Source: Paracoccaceae bacterium (lineage in GTDB: Bacteria; Pseudomonadota; Alphaproteobacteria; Rhodobacterales; Rhodobacteraceae). Taken from it: a stretch of 64,000 nt of DNA. The translations under genes were made by a program, and so were the position numbers. This document shows positions 43,464 through 53,369 of the stretch, piece by piece. The notes below the pieces were generated by a model, which was given only the letters and a program-made list of their open reading frames with translations, did no database searches and was not told the DNA's origin. The stretch spans positions 1 through 64,000 of the forward strand of contig JALHOL010000009.1 of NCBI GenBank assembly GCA_022843025.1, in the 5' to 3' direction. Each line of letters starts with the position of its first letter. Positions within the stretch are counted from its first letter, which is position 1.

Positions 43464-44384
43464 CTATCCCTGCGGCGTGGTGACCTTGCGCTGCTGCGCC
43501 CGGTTCTTTCCCAGCTTGCGTTCGCGCAGGATAATCAGAATGCCTGCCAGAATGATCAGGGCCGCGCCGGCCAGCACGGTCCGGCTGGGCATTTCGGCAA
43601 AGACAAACCAGCCGATGGCCAGTGCGAACAGCATCGAGGCATAGTCAAAGGGCGCAACGAGCGAGGCGTCGGCCTCGCGGTAGCTGGATGTCAGCAGGAT
43701 TTGCCCGACACCGCCCAGAAGCCCTGCACCGATCAGCAAGGCCAATTCCGTTGGGCTTGGCCAAACCCAGCCAAAGGGAAGGGTAGCCAGAGACAGAACC
43801 GTGGCTGTCAGTGAAAAGTAGAACACAATGGCCGGTGTCTTTTCCGTTTGCACAAGCTTGCGCACGAAGACCTGCGCCAGAGCGGCAAAGACTGCGCCGC
43901 CCAGAACCAGCAGGGCACCGAAGGCCTCGGCATGGCTGGCCCCGCCTTCCAGCAGGGTCAGGCGCGGTGACAGGACGATCAACACCCCCACCAGACCCAG
44001 CGCAACGCAGGACAGGCGGAACAGCCGCACATCTTCGCCCAGAAACATCGCTGCAAAGATCACGGTCAGAAGGGGGGCGGCGTAGCCGATGGCCGTGACT
44101 TCGGGCAAAGGCAGATAGCCAAGCCCGGCAAAGCCCAGCCCCATCGCGCAGGTGCCTGCAAAACCGCGCCAGACATGGCCCATCGGGCTTGCGGCGCGCA
44201 GGCCGGTGGACAATTCGCGCCGCATGACCAGCCAGATCACGATGACCGGGATCGCGAAGGCCGAGCGGAAAAACACCGCTTGCCCGGCCGGGACATGGTC
44301 GGCGGTGGCCTTGATCATCGAAACCATGACGATGAACACAAGGACCGAGCCGAGTTTCAGGGCAATGCCGCGGAGCGGGCGCAT
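43464..44384 (-). CDS. EamA/DMT-family transporter
   Basis: A 306-residue membrane protein with ten predicted spans in two EamA repeats. The first repeat includes [18 protein letters not shown] and [21 protein letters not shown]; the second includes [34 protein letters not shown] and [23 protein letters not shown], the usual EamA signature (YxEA..apf.Y..ll). ATG 44384 follows AGAGGTG; the longer frame overlaps the divergent adenine deaminase gene. The substrate may be a metabolite exported from the cytoplasm; divergence from ade raises the possibility of a purine, but this is a guess. Confidence 0.9.
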   Translation of the reverse strand: MRPLRGIALKLGSVLVFIVMVSMIKATADHVPAGQAVFFRSAFAIPVIVIWLVMRRELSTGLRAASPMGHVWRGFAGTCAMGLGFAGLGYLPLPEVTAIGYAAPLLTVIFAAMFLGEDVRLFRLSCVALGLVGVLIVLSPRLTLLEGGASHAEAFGALLVLGGAVFAALAQVFVRKLVQTEKTPAIVFYFSLTATVLSLATLPFGWVWPSPTELALLIGAGLLGGVGQILLTSSYREADASLVAPFDYASMLFALAIGWFVFAEMPSRTVLAGAALIILAGILIILRERKLGKNRAQQRKVTTPQG

Positions 44385-44406
44385 GTTCACCTCTGGCGTT
44401 GGCTTA

Positions 44407-44450
44407 GGTGGACCATCCTTCCGCTCCGGGTGCAAGGGGGGTGGACCATC
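44407..44450. promoter_or_regulatory. Direct repeat GGTGGACCATC, two copies 33 bases apart
   Basis: Identical 11-base copies occur at 44407-44417 and 44440-44450 in the 106-base space between the EamA gene and ade. Their 33-base spacing equals about three helical turns, which suits a regulator bound twice on one face of the DNA. Confidence 0.45.
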
Positions 44451-44490
44451 ACGAAGGCATGGGGTTTGCTGGGACAAAGGAGTGTTGTCC

Positions 44491-46203
44491 ATGCCGCAGA
44501 TCGCCCCCAAGGCCCCGCTTTCCGACCGCATCGCCCAAGGGCGGGGCGCTGTGCCTGCCGATCTGGTGCTGCGGGGCGGGCGTTTGTTTGACCTGATCAC
44601 CGGAGATCTGGTGGAAACGGATGTGGCGATCTGTGGTGATACGATTGTCGGCGTATTTGGCAGCTATGAGGGCAAGCGCGTCATCGACGTGTCAGGGCAG
44701 GTGCTGGTGCCGGGGTTCATCGACACGCATCTGCATATTGAATCTTCGCTGGTGACGCCGTTCGAGTTTGACCGTTGCGTGACGCCGCGTGGAGTGACGA
44801 CGGCGATCTGCGATCCGCATGAGATTGCGAATGTCTGCGGGCTGGAGGGGATCGGTTACTTTCTGGATGCATCAAGCCGCACATTGATGGACATTCGGGT
44901 TCAGTTGTCGTCCTGTGTGCCGTCGACCCATATGGAAACGGCCGGCGCACAGTTGGAAGCGGCGGACCTGATCCCGCTGATGGACCATCCGCGCGGGATC
45001 GGGCTGGCGGAGTTCATGAATTTCCCCGGTGTTCTGATGCAGGACACGGGCTGTATGGCCAAGCTGGAGGCGTGGCAGGGTCGGCATATCGACGGCCACG
45101 CCCCGCTTTTGCGCGGCAATGACCTGAACGGCTATATCGCCGCGGGGATACGGACGGAGCATGAGGCGACGACCGCCGAGGAGGCGCTGGAAAAGCTGCG
45201 CAAGGGGATGCGGGTGCTGATCCGCGAAGGATCGGTGTCGAAGGACTTGGCTTCGCTGGCCCCGCTGCTGATCGAACGCTATGCCCCCTATCTGTGCCTG
45301 TGCACCGATGACCGCAACCCTTTGGACATCGCCGAACATGGGCATCTGGACCACATGATCCGCACGGCCATCGCGCTTGGGGCGGAACCTTTGGCAATCT
45401 ATCGCGCGGCCAGCCTTTCGGCGGCTGAGGCCTTTGGATTGAAGGATCGCGGTCTGATCGCGCCCGGAAAGCGAGCCGATATCGTGGTGATCGACAGTCT
45501 GGACGGCTGCCACGCATCGCGGGTTTTCGCAGGCGGCGTTGAGGTGACGGAGGAAGCCTTTGCCGCGCGGCAGATTATCCCGCCCGTGGCGCGGCATTCG
45601 GTCAAGGCGGCGAAGGTGGAAGCGCATCATTTCCGCTGTGGGGGCAACCGGGTAGAGACCCCGGTCATCGGCATCCTGCCCGGCAAGATCATCACCGAGT
45701 ACCTGACCTATGACATCGCTCCCACCGATGGCGACAAGCGGCCTGATCTGGACCGTGACCTGATGCGCGTCGCGGTGATTGAACGCCATGGCAAGAACGG
45801 CAATCGTGCCACGGGATTTGTAAAGGGGTTCGGGCTGAAACGGGGGGCGATCGCATCGACCGTTTGTCACGATCATCACAACATTGCCGTGGTCGGGGCA
45901 GACTATGACGACATGGCGCTGGCCGCCAACAGGCTGGGCGAGATTGAGGGAGGTTTCGTGGTGGTCGAGGGGGGCCGGGTGCTGGCGGAACTGCCCTTGC
46001 CGGTGGCCGGGTTGATGAGCCTTGAACCGTTCGAATTTGTCCGCGAACGTCTTGTGGCACTGCGCGCTGCGGCGGCGGGGTTGGGGGTGGTTCTGGAGGA
46101 GCCGTTCTTGCAGCTGGCGTTCTTGGCGCTTCCCGTGATCCCGCATCTGAAGATCACGGATCACGGCATGGTGGATGTAGACCGCTTTGAAGTGATCCCG
46201 TGA
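44491..46203 (+). CDS. ade: Adenine deaminase
   Basis: A 570-residue amidohydrolase, the usual bacterial adenine deaminase length. It hydrolyses adenine to hypoxanthine and ammonia in purine salvage. Metal-binding motifs are visible: [17 protein letters not shown] (HxH), [17 protein letters not shown] and [26 protein letters not shown] is the composite-domain segment, and the C-terminal half has the adenine-deaminase-specific [13 protein letters not shown] motif. AAAGGAG precedes ATG 44491; the longer frame back to 44152 is antisense to the EamA gene and is rejected. Confidence 0.95.
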   Translation: MPQIAPKAPLSDRIAQGRGAVPADLVLRGGRLFDLITGDLVETDVAICGDTIVGVFGSYEGKRVIDVSGQVLVPGFIDTHLHIESSLVTPFEFDRCVTPRGVTTAICDPHEIANVCGLEGIGYFLDASSRTLMDIRVQLSSCVPSTHMETAGAQLEAADLIPLMDHPRGIGLAEFMNFPGVLMQDTGCMAKLEAWQGRHIDGHAPLLRGNDLNGYIAAGIRTEHEATTAEEALEKLRKGMRVLIREGSVSKDLASLAPLLIERYAPYLCLCTDDRNPLDIAEHGHLDHMIRTAIALGAEPLAIYRAASLSAAEAFGLKDRGLIAPGKRADIVVIDSLDGCHASRVFAGGVEVTEEAFAARQIIPPVARHSVKAAKVEAHHFRCGGNRVETPVIGILPGKIITEYLTYDIAPTDGDKRPDLDRDLMRVAVIERHGKNGNRATGFVKGFGLKRGAIASTVCHDHHNIAVVGADYDDMALAANRLGEIEGGFVVVEGGRVLAELPLPVAGLMSLEPFEFVRERLVALRAAAAGLGVVLEEPFLQLAFLALPVIPHLKITDHGMVDVDRFEVIP

Positions 46204-46298
46204 CAGCGGGTTAATGTGATAGCAAGGCTCCCACGGGGTTGCGCTTGGCCCTTCAAGTGACGAAGTTTGTAAGGGTGGCATGAGGGGACAAGGGCCCG

Positions 46299-46958
46299 AT
46301 GGGCAGGGGACGAAAGATCGCACGGCGTTTTGGCAAGATCGAAGGGGCGCAGCCCGAGGGGAAGAAGCGGTTTTCGCAGATCCTGGACGCGATCGGTGCT
46401 GATGAGCGGCGTGAGCGCGTGTCTGTATCCGATCTGATGCAGGCGATGGATGCACGTGCCGTGGCGGCGCTTATCCTGCTTTTTGCCCTTCCGAATGTGG
46501 TGCCGACGCCGCCGGGGACATCGTCGATTCTGGGTCTGCCACTGCTTTATCTGACCGCGCAGATGATGCTAGGGAAACTGCCGTGGTTGCCCGCCATCAT
46601 CGCGGATCGTTCGATGACACGTAGCGATTTCAACTCTTTTGTCGGACGGGTGACGCCGTTGATTGCGCGGCTGGAACGGCTGCTGAAGCCACGGTTTCTG
46701 TTCGTGACCTCTGTCACGGGTGAGCGCATCATTGGCGGCATTTGCCTTGCCCTGGCCATCGTGCTGGCCATGCCCATCCCGTTGGGCAACATGCTGCCGG
46801 CACTTGCCATTTCGTTGATGGCGCTGGGTGTGCTGGAACGTGACGGGTTATGGGTGGTGATCGGTGCGATTGTCGGCGCGTTGTCGATGGTGATCGTATC
46901 CGGCGTTGTCTGGGCGCTGGCCAAGGCCACGATTTTTCTGATCGTCAACGCGTTCTGA
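46299..46958 (+). CDS. exoD: ExoD family exopolysaccharide synthesis protein
   Basis: A 219-residue membrane protein matching ExoD. After a basic soluble start (FSQILDAIGADERRERVSVSDLMQAM), ALILLFALPNVVPTPPGTSSILGLPLLYLTAQMMLG is the hallmark motif, and four hydrophobic segments follow. ExoD was first linked to exopolysaccharide and alkali tolerance in rhizobia; its biochemical role is unclear. It is not adjacent to the exopolysaccharide locus near the right end of the window. A GAGGGGA site precedes ATG 46299. Its stop is one base from the end of the convergent sensor kinase gene. Confidence 0.92.
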   Translation: MGRGRKIARRFGKIEGAQPEGKKRFSQILDAIGADERRERVSVSDLMQAMDARAVAALILLFALPNVVPTPPGTSSILGLPLLYLTAQMMLGKLPWLPAIIADRSMTRSDFNSFVGRVTPLIARLERLLKPRFLFVTSVTGERIIGGICLALAIVLAMPIPLGNMLPALAISLMALGVLERDGLWVVIGAIVGALSMVIVSGVVWALAKATIFLIVNAF

Positions 46959-48362
46959 TCAGGCGGCACCGGGAATGGGTCCGGGATCGGGAAAACGGCA
47001 GCGGATGACGTGGCCGGGCTTGCCCTGTGCGGCGGCAAACTCCAACCGGGCCTCAAACAGGCGGGCGATTTCGCCCACGACAGCAAGACCAAGGCCATGG
47101 GTGCCTTGCACGGCATCGGCGCGCAGATCCTGCCGCGCGAGAAGGCGGGGCAGGGCATCGGGCGGCAGGCCGGGGCCATCATCTTCGACCTCCAGCACAG
47201 GCCCTTCGGGCGTGGCGAGGGCGCGGACGGTTATGGTGGCCTGCGGGCCGGCATAGCGGATGGCGTTGTCGACAAGGTTCGTCAGCAGTTCGGCGCAAAG
47301 CACCGGATCGGCGCGGGCGATCAGGGTGTCTGCCCCCTCATACCCAAGGTCGTGGCCGAAGCGGTTGGCCTCGGGGATAGCGTCGGCGGTAGTGCTGCGC
47401 GCGATGGCGGCCAGATCGGTGGCGGGCAGGGCGCGGCGGGCGGCGGCGGCGTCGATCCGCGCCAGCATCAGAAGCTGCGCCAGCACACGTTCGGCGCGGA
47501 CAAGCGCAGCCTCGGCTTTGGCGATGCTGTTCTGCCCGGCGTCAGGTGTGGTGCGGGCAATCAGTGCAAGCTGGGCGCGGACAGTGGCCAGCGGCGTGCG
47601 CAACTGATGCCCGGCATTGCCGGTAAAGTTGCGCAGGGCCGCCACCGCCGCATCGAGGCGTTCCATGAAGCTGTTCATTGCCTCGATCGGGCTTGCCACT
47701 TCAGAGGGAATATCCGCGCGCAGCGGGCTTAGGTCATCGGGTGCGCGCGTCGACAGGGTTTGTGCCAACCGGTCCAACGGGCGCAGGGCGCTGGTCACGG
47801 TGAACCACACGATCAGCGCTGCCCCGATGGCCAGCCCGGTCAGGCGCAAAGCAGAGCGGATCAGGATGGTGCGCGCCAACGCATCGCGGGCGCGGGTGGA
47901 TTCGGCGACGGTGACCGAATAGGGCAGAAAATCCTCGCCGGTGGAGACCTGCCCGTAAAGGGTGGCGATGCGGATGGGTGTGGCGCCAAAGAGGCCATCG
48001 GTGAAGGCCGTATCGTCATCCTGCCCGCGCGGCACGGTGGCCAGCGCTTCATACCCGGTAAGGAAACCGTCAGGGCCATCGACCCGGTAGAAGACCTGAT
48101 CCTCGGCCGCCGAGGCCAGCATGTCGAGCGCGGAATAGGGGATGTCCACCTCGATCGTGCCGGACAGATCGACGCTGATCCGTTCAGCGATGGCCAGCGC
48201 AGACCCGGCCAACACGCGGTCTGATACGCCCTGCGCGGTGCGCCTCGCCTCGCCCCAAGTATCCAGAAGGGCGGCGAGGCCCAGCAGGGCCGTCGACAGG
48301 AACAACCAGCCAAGCAACCTGCGCCGCAGCGACCAGCGACCGATGGCAGCGGATGCCGTCAT
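46959..48362 (-). CDS. tctE: TctE-like sensor histidine kinase
   Basis: A 467-residue kinase. Membrane spans at about 16-35 and 165-190 flank a periplasmic domain with the LLDTWGEARRTAQGVSDRVLAGSALAIAERI start typical of the 2CSK_N domain of TctE-type sensors. The HAMP region is followed by the phosphoacceptor His in NFTGNAGHQLRTPLATVRAQL, N box NLVDNAIRYAG, G1 EDDGPGLP and a G2 GTHGLGLAVV. It probably reports citrate or another tricarboxylate to the TctD regulator whose gene it overlaps by four bases. Assignment to tct rests on family features and on the tctCBA operon just downstream. Confidence 0.9.
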   Translation of the reverse strand: MTASAAIGRWSLRRRLLGWLFLSTALLGLAALLDTWGEARRTAQGVSDRVLAGSALAIAERISVDLSGTIEVDIPYSALDMLASAAEDQVFYRVDGPDGFLTGYEALATVPRGQDDDTAFTDGLFGATPIRIATLYGQVSTGEDFLPYSVTVAESTRARDALARTILIRSALRLTGLAIGAALIVWFTVTSALRPLDRLAQTLSTRAPDDLSPLRADIPSEVASPIEAMNSFMERLDAAVAALRNFTGNAGHQLRTPLATVRAQLALIARTTPDAGQNSIAKAEAALVRAERVLAQLLMLARIDAAAARRALPATDLAAIARSTTADAIPEANRFGHDLGYEGADTLIARADPVLCAELLTNLVDNAIRYAGPQATITVRALATPEGPVLEVEDDGPGLPPDALPRLLARQDLRADAVQGTHGLGLAVVGEIARLFEARLEFAAAQGKPGHVIRCRFPDPGPIPGAA

Positions 48363-49033
48363 GCGCCGGGGGCCTTGTCGATGTAATAGCCGATACCGCG
48401 CGCGGTGCGCAGCGCCACGCCATGCACGGCAAGTCGGCGGCGCAGGCGCGAGACATATTGTTCGATGGCATTGTCGGACAGGCTGTCATCCAGCGAAGTC
48501 AGCGACTGGACGATGGTTTCCTTGCTGACGACCTTGCCCGCGCGGGTAAACAGCAATTCCACCAGCGCCAGTTCGCGGGCGGGCAGGTCGATGGGGCCAG
48601 AGGCGGTGGACAGGCGGCGCGAGATCAGATCCAGCGTCACCGCGCCCACCGTCAAGGTCGAGGCGCGCAGACCTGCCTGACGGCGCAGGAGCGAGCGGAC
48701 CCGCGCCTCGAATTCGGCGATGTCGAAAGGTTTGGTCAGATAATCATCCGCCCCAAGGTTCAGCCCACGCACGCGATCCTCGGGCGCGCCACGGGCCGTC
48801 AGGATCATCACGGCGGCATCATCCGACCGGGCGCGCATGGCGCGCAGCACGGCCAGCCCATCCATTTCCGGCAGGTTCAGATCAAGGATGACCAGATCAA
48901 AGCGTTCCGATGCGCCGAGGGCTTCGGCCGACAGGCCGTCATGGACGGTATCGACGGCATAGCCCGACTGCACCAGAAGCGTGGTCAGCGCCTCGGCCAG
49001 GGGTCGGTCATCTTCGACGAGCATGATGCGCAT
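48359..49033 (-). CDS. tctD: TctD-like OmpR-family response regulator
   Basis: A 224-residue regulator. The receiver has Glu-Asp-Asp in MRIMLVEDDRPLA, phosphoacceptor in VILDLNLPEMDG, Thr in MILTARG and Lys in YLTKPFD. The C-terminal winged helix includes LPARELALVELLFTRAGKVVSKETI and SDNAIEQYVSRLRRRL with RTARGIGYYI, typical of TctD/QseB-like members. GGAGG precedes ATG 49033, so the longer frame to 49189 is rejected. It would activate the tctCBA genes; a direct-repeat box is proposed at 50185-50204. Confidence 0.92.
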   Translation of the reverse strand: MRIMLVEDDRPLAEALTTLLVQSGYAVDTVHDGLSAEALGASERFDLVILDLNLPEMDGLAVLRAMRARSDDAAVMILTARGAPEDRVRGLNLGADDYLTKPFDIAEFEARVRSLLRRQAGLRASTLTVGAVTLDLISRRLSTASGPIDLPARELALVELLFTRAGKVVSKETIVQSLTSLDDSLSDNAIEQYVSRLRRRLAVHGVALRTARGIGYYIDKAPGA

Positions 49034-49107
49034 TGGGCCTCCGCCCGGAAGACTAGGGCGGAACGGCGGCGTTGTGAACGGGGCTGCCATGGGGCAAGCT
49101 GTGATCC

Positions 49108-50175
49108 ATGAGGGTGAGGGGGCTGTTTCTTGCGGGTTTGATCGGCGCGGCTTGGCCAGCGATGGCCGAGGTGTTTCTGTTCGATGCACCCGCCGGGCAG
49201 GCGGCGCAGGAACTGACGATCTATTCCACGCTGGATAAAGGGCTTGCAGCGCCGATGATCACGGCGTTTCAGGCGCAGAACCCCGATGTTGCCGTGCGAT
49301 ACGAGGATCTGCTGACTGGCGCGATTCGCGACCGGGTGCGGCAAGAGACGGATGGCAGCGGGGCGACGGCGGATTTCGTGTTCTCATCGGGCATGGATTT
49401 GCAGATGAGCCTTGCCAATGATGGCTATGCCCGGGCTGTTTCACCGCCTGCGGCGCGGGATTGGCCAGATTGGGCGCAATGGCAGGACATGGCCTATGCG
49501 CTGACCTATGAGCCTGCCGTGCTGGTTTATCACCGTCCCAGCTTTCCCGACGGGCCGCCGACATCGCGGCTGGCGCTGATGGATTGGTTGCGCGCGCAGC
49601 CCCCCGGTGACGGAGGCGCGGTGGGAACCTATGATATCACGCGGTCTGCACTGGGTTATCTGTTCCTGGCGCGGGATGAGGAATTGTTCGGCGATATCTG
49701 GGCCTTGATCCGCGCCATGGCCCGGGCAGGGCTGGAGGTCTTTCCCACCAGTCAGGACATCATCGACAGGGTGGCGGATGGCCGGTTGAAGCTGGGCTAT
49801 AACATACTTGGCTCTTATGCCGCCGATCAGGCGCGGCAAAGGCCCGAGATCGGGCTGGTTTTGCTGAAGGATTACACGGTGGTCGTGTCGCGGGTGGCGC
49901 TTGTGCCGCGCGCGGCGCGCAACCCCGATCTGGGTGAGGCCTTTCTGGCCTTTCTGATGAGCCGGGAAGGGCAGGAGATTCTGGCGCGCAAGCTGCGCCT
50001 GCCGGCGATTTCGCTTGAGGTGTCTGATGCCAACAGCGCGCGGATGATGCAGGCCATCCTTGGCCCCCAGTTGCAACCGGTGGGCGTCAGCCCCGGCCTG
50101 CTGGTCTATCTGGACCAATCCAAGCGCAAGCGGCTGTTGCGTCGCTGGGCCGACGAGACGCAACCCGGCGACTAG
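49108..50175 (+). CDS. Periplasmic binding protein (Fe/iron-type ABC SBP fold) linked to TctDE
   Basis: A 355-residue exported protein. Signal peptide MRVRGLFLAGLIGAAWPAMA; the mature part has the extracellular solute-binding fold: LTIYSTLDKGLAAPMITAFQAQNPDVAVRYEDLLTGAIRDRV, ADFVFSSGMDLQMSLANDGYA, and GLVLLKDYTVVVSRVALVPRAARNP near the hinge. No ABC permease or ATPase gene is adjacent. Genes of this type often accompany TctDE-like two-component systems, so it may act as a periplasmic co-sensor rather than a transporter component (inference). It is divergent from tctD and upstream of tctC. Confidence 0.85.
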   Translation: MRVRGLFLAGLIGAAWPAMAEVFLFDAPAGQAAQELTIYSTLDKGLAAPMITAFQAQNPDVAVRYEDLLTGAIRDRVRQETDGSGATADFVFSSGMDLQMSLANDGYARAVSPPAARDWPDWAQWQDMAYALTYEPAVLVYHRPSFPDGPPTSRLALMDWLRAQPPGDGGAVGTYDITRSALGYLFLARDEELFGDIWALIRAMARAGLEVFPTSQDIIDRVADGRLKLGYNILGSYAADQARQRPEIGLVLLKDYTVVVSRVALVPRAARNPDLGEAFLAFLMSREGQEILARKLRLPAISLEVSDANSARMMQAILGPQLQPVGVSPGLLVYLDQSKRKRLLRRWADETQPGD

Positions 50176-50184
50176 GGAACATGT

Positions 50185-50204
50185 CAGGTAGATGACAGGT
50201 TGAT
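50185..50204 (+). promoter_or_regulatory. Candidate TctD box: CAGGTWGAT direct repeat
   Basis: CAGGTAGAT at 50185-50193 and CAGGTTGAT at 50196-50204 are spaced 11 bases apart, the one-turn spacing favoured by OmpR-family regulators, about 90 bases upstream of tctC and just after the binding-protein stop. A TGTCA-N6-TGACA dyad overlaps them. Confidence 0.5.
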
Positions 50205-50224
50205 GTGCTTGTGTAGCGCATCGG

Positions 50225-50272
50225 AGGCACGAGGAGGTGCCGTCCGTGACAGTTTGCCCGGCACAAGCCGGG
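50225..50272 (+). promoter_or_regulatory. Two hairpins in the tctC leader
   Basis: GGCAC-GAGGAG-GTGCC (about 50225-50240) and CCCGGC-ACAA-GCCGGG (50257-50272) form two stem-loops between the candidate regulator box and the tctC ribosome binding site. They may affect leader stability; no U tract makes either a clear terminator. Confidence 0.4.
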
Positions 50273-50293
50273 ACTTTGGGAGGAGAGACCAAG

Positions 50294-51238
50294 ATGAAAC
50301 ACGCCCTTATCGGCGCGATGTTCGCCGCTGCGCTGGCAGCACCGTCTTTTGCGAATGACTATGCGATCATGGCCCCGGCAAGCCCCGGCGGCGGCTGGGA
50401 TTCGACCGCCCGCACGATGCAAGAGGTGATGCAGGCCGAAGGCATTTCCGGCTCTGTTCAGGTGACCAACGTTCCCGGCGCGGGCGGCACGGTCGGGCTG
50501 GCGCAGTTCGTAGCCTCGGCTTCTGGTGATCCGTCGCAACTGATCGTCGGTGGCTATGTGATGGTCGGCGCGATCCTGACCAACGCCTCGCCCGTCTCGC
50601 TGGCCGACGTGACGCCGATTGCGCGCCTGACCGGCGAAGCGGTGGCCATTGTGGTGCCTGCGGCATCGCCCATTCAGGATATCAAGGGTCTGGTCGATGC
50701 GATGGCCGCCGATCCGGGTGCGGTCAGCTGGGCCGGTGGTTCGGCGGGCGGCGTTGACCACATCACCGTGGGCCTGCTGGCCAAGGCGGCGGGTGTGGAC
50801 CCGACCAAGATCAACTATGTCGCCTTTTCGGGCGGCGGTGAGGCGACGGCGGCCATCCTGGGCAATCAGGTGACGGCGGGGATTTCCGGTCTGGGCGAGT
50901 TCCTGCCGCAGGTTGAAGCGGGCACGATGCGCCTACTGGCCGTATCGTCCGGTGAGCGGCTGGAAGGCGTTGACGCGCCGACGCTGTCCGAGGCGGGCTA
51001 TGACGTTGTGGTGCAGAACTGGCGCATGGTTGCTGCGGCTCCGGGCCTGAGCGACGAACAGAAGGCGCAGGTTTCGGCAGATATCGAAAAGCTGGCGAAA
51101 TCGGCAGGCTGGCAGAAGGCGCTGGCCGACAAGGGCTGGGCTGACACCTACCTTGCCGGGGCCGATTTCCAGGCGCAGCTGGCCACCGAGATCGAGGCCA
51201 CGACCGCGATCCTCAAGGACATTGGTCTGGTGCAATGA
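50294..51238 (+). CDS. tctC: Tripartite tricarboxylate transporter binding protein TctC
   Basis: A 314-residue periplasmic receptor. The signal peptide MKHALIGAMFAAALAAPSFA precedes NDYAIMAPASPGGGWDSTARTMQEVM, where PAxPGGGWD is the hallmark of TctC/Bug proteins. NVPGAGGTVGLAQFV and INYVAFSGGGEATAAILGNQV follow the family pattern. It captures the substrate (citrate or another carboxylate) for TctAB. AGGAGAG precedes ATG 50294. The stop overlaps the tctB start as ATGA. Confidence 0.95.
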   Translation: MKHALIGAMFAAALAAPSFANDYAIMAPASPGGGWDSTARTMQEVMQAEGISGSVQVTNVPGAGGTVGLAQFVASASGDPSQLIVGGYVMVGAILTNASPVSLADVTPIARLTGEAVAIVVPAASPIQDIKGLVDAMAADPGAVSWAGGSAGGVDHITVGLLAKAAGVDPTKINYVAFSGGGEATAAILGNQVTAGISGLGEFLPQVEAGTMRLLAVSSGERLEGVDAPTLSEAGYDVVVQNWRMVAAAPGLSDEQKAQVSADIEKLAKSAGWQKALADKGWADTYLAGADFQAQLATEIEATTAILKDIGLVQ

Positions 51239-51723
51239 CACCGCAAGGTGAAACCGGACGCCGCCCCGATGGGGCGGCGTTTGCCATCGCGGCCTTTCTC
51301 ATCGCCATTGGCATCCTGATGCTGTGGGACGGATCGCGCATCACCTCGAAGGCTGGGTATTCCGGTGTGGGGGCGGGGGATGTGCCGCGCCTGATCGGGA
51401 GCGTTCTGGTCTTTCTTGGGTTCGGAACGGCCTATCAGGGCTGGCGCAATCCCGGTCCGCCGCGGCCAAAGCAGCAACCGGTTCCGCTGATGTGGTTGCT
51501 GGGTGGCATGGTGGTGATGGTCGCCACGATCCACACCATCGGTTTCGTGCTGGGCGCGACGATCCTGTTCACCTCTGCCGCAGCGGCCTTTGGGGAACGG
51601 CGGTTTCTGCGGGCGATCGTGTCGGGTGTGGTGCTGGGCCTGTTCATCTATCTGGTCTTCGATGTTCTGCTGCAGTTGAACCTGCCGGCGGGGCCGATTG
51701 AAATGCTGATCTTCGGGCGCTGA
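51235..51723 (+). CDS. tctB: Tripartite tricarboxylate transporter small membrane subunit TctB
   Basis: A 162-residue protein with four hydrophobic spans: [64 protein letters not shown] and a final [19 protein letters not shown]. The pattern, position and [12 protein letters not shown] segment match TctB. It assists TctA in sodium-coupled uptake. It overlaps tctC by four bases and is followed one base later by tctA. Confidence 0.93.
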   Translation: MTPQGETGRRPDGAAFAIAAFLIAIGILMLWDGSRITSKAGYSGVGAGDVPRLIGSVLVFLGFGTAYQGWRNPGPPRPKQQPVPLMWLLGGMVVMVATIHTIGFVLGATILFTSAAAAFGERRFLRAIVSGVVLGLFIYLVFDVLLQLNLPAGPIEMLIFGR

Positions 51724-51724
51724 G

Positions 51725-53242
51725 ATGGATACATTCGGCTTTCTTTTGCAGGGGCTGAGCACAGCCTTTGAACCGATGATGCTGCTTTACGCGCTGATCG
51801 GGGTGACGCTGGGCACTGCCGTGGGGGTGCTGCCCGGGATCGGGCCGGCGCTGACGGTGGCGCTGCTGTTGCCGGTGACTTATGGGTTGGACGCGGCAGG
51901 GTCGCTGATCATGTTTGCGGGCATCTATTATGGCGGAATGTATGGGGGATCGACCACATCCATTCTGCTGAACACACCGGGCGAAAGCGCATCGGTTATC
52001 ACCGCGTTGGAGGGCAACAAGATGGCCCGGGCCGGGCGCGGCGGGCCTGCGCTGGCCACGGCGGCGATCGGGTCTTTCGTGGCGGGGTTGCTGGCCACGC
52101 TGATGCTGGCCTTTCTGGCGCCGCATGTGGTGAAGCTGGCGCTGATCTTTGGCCCGCGCGAGTATTTCGCGCTTATGGTGCTGGCCTTTGTGACCGTTTC
52201 GGCCGCGTTCGGCGAAAGCGCGTTGAAGGGATTGGTGTCTCTTTTCATCGGCTTGGCGCTGGCGATGGTGGGGATCGATCAGTTGACCGGGCAGACGCGG
52301 CTTGCCTTTGGGGTGCCGCAACTGCTGGACGGGATCGAGGTAACGACGCTGGCTGTGGCGATGTTCGCGCTGGGCGAGGCGCTGTTCGTGGCGGCGCAGG
52401 GGCCGGATACCGGGACCGGGGTGCTGGCGATCAAGGGCCGGGTGCGGATGACGGCGCAGGATTGGGCGCGGTCATGGAAGGCTTGGCTACGCGGCACGGC
52501 AATCGGGTTTCCGATCGGATCCATGCCGGCAGGCGGGGCGGATATCGCGTCTTTCCTGTCTTACGCGACCGAGCGGAACATGACCAAGTACCCGGAAGAA
52601 TTCGGAAAAGGCGCGATTGAAGGGGTAGCCGGACCGGAGGCCGCGAACAATGCGGCGGCGGCGGGGACGCTGGTGCCGTTGCTGACGCTGGGCCTGCCGA
52701 CGACGGCGACGGCGGCGATCATGCTGGCTGGGTTTCAGCAATTCGGGTTGCAGCCGGGGCCTTTGCTGTTTGTCACGGCGCCGCAATTGGTGTGGGGTCT
52801 GATTGCCAGCCTTCTGGTGGCCAATGTGATGTTGCTGGTGCTGAACCTGCCGTTGATCCGGTTCTGGATCCTGCTGCTGAAGATCCCGCAGCCATGGCTT
52901 TATGGCGGCATTCTGGTCTTTGCGACGCTGGGCACGCTGGGGGTGAACCCGTCTCCGGTCGAGTTGATGATGCTCGTGCTGTTCGGGACGATGGGCTATC
53001 TGATGCGTGTGTTCAACTATCCCATCGCACCTGTTGTGGTTGGTCTGATCCTGGGGCCGATGGCGGAACAGCAGTTGCGGCGGGCGCTGGCGATTGCGCA
53101 GGGGGATTGGACGACGCTGGTGCAATCGCCTATCGCGGCGGGATTGCTGGTGTTGGCGGCGGTGGCGCTGATCGTGCCGATGATCCTGCGGGCGCGGGGG
53201 CGTGGGGATACGCTGTCGCAGATTGGCACGGCGGAAGATTGA
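51725..53242 (+). CDS. tctA: Tripartite tricarboxylate transporter large membrane subunit TctA
   Basis: A 505-residue membrane protein with about 11-12 spans. [26 protein letters not shown] near the N-terminus and [29 protein letters not shown] are TctA signatures; a second motif [12 protein letters not shown] lies at about 320. It forms the transport channel. ATG 51725 follows the tctB stop directly. The tctCBA operon ends at the 53248 hairpin. Confidence 0.95.
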   Translation: MDTFGFLLQGLSTAFEPMMLLYALIGVTLGTAVGVLPGIGPALTVALLLPVTYGLDAAGSLIMFAGIYYGGMYGGSTTSILLNTPGESASVITALEGNKMARAGRGGPALATAAIGSFVAGLLATLMLAFLAPHVVKLALIFGPREYFALMVLAFVTVSAAFGESALKGLVSLFIGLALAMVGIDQLTGQTRLAFGVPQLLDGIEVTTLAVAMFALGEALFVAAQGPDTGTGVLAIKGRVRMTAQDWARSWKAWLRGTAIGFPIGSMPAGGADIASFLSYATERNMTKYPEEFGKGAIEGVAGPEAANNAAAAGTLVPLLTLGLPTTATAAIMLAGFQQFGLQPGPLLFVTAPQLVWGLIASLLVANVMLLVLNLPLIRFWILLLKIPQPWLYGGILVFATLGTLGVNPSPVELMMLVLFGTMGYLMRVFNYPIAPVVVGLILGPMAEQQLRRALAIAQGDWTTLVQSPIAAGLLVLAAVALIVPMILRARGRGDTLSQIGTAED

Positions 53243-53247
53243 GGGAG

Positions 53248-53268
53248 GGGGCCACTGGCCCCATTTTT
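53248..53268 (+). terminator. Rho-independent terminator of tctCBA
   Basis: GGGGCC-ACT-GGCCCC at 53248-53262 followed by ATTTTT, six bases after the tctA stop. Confidence 0.85.
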
Positions 53269-53369
53269 CACACATGGCAGCGCGCGGAATGGATTTCGGG
53301 CCTGTCTTTGCGCCCGTGCGTGCGGCGCCGTAATCCGGCGCGATTTCAGGGGTTTGTCCGAAAATGGCT

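Noticed and set aside
44872..46455. 527-codon minus-strand frame
   Set aside because: Antisense to adenine deaminase, which is certain; low-complexity composition.
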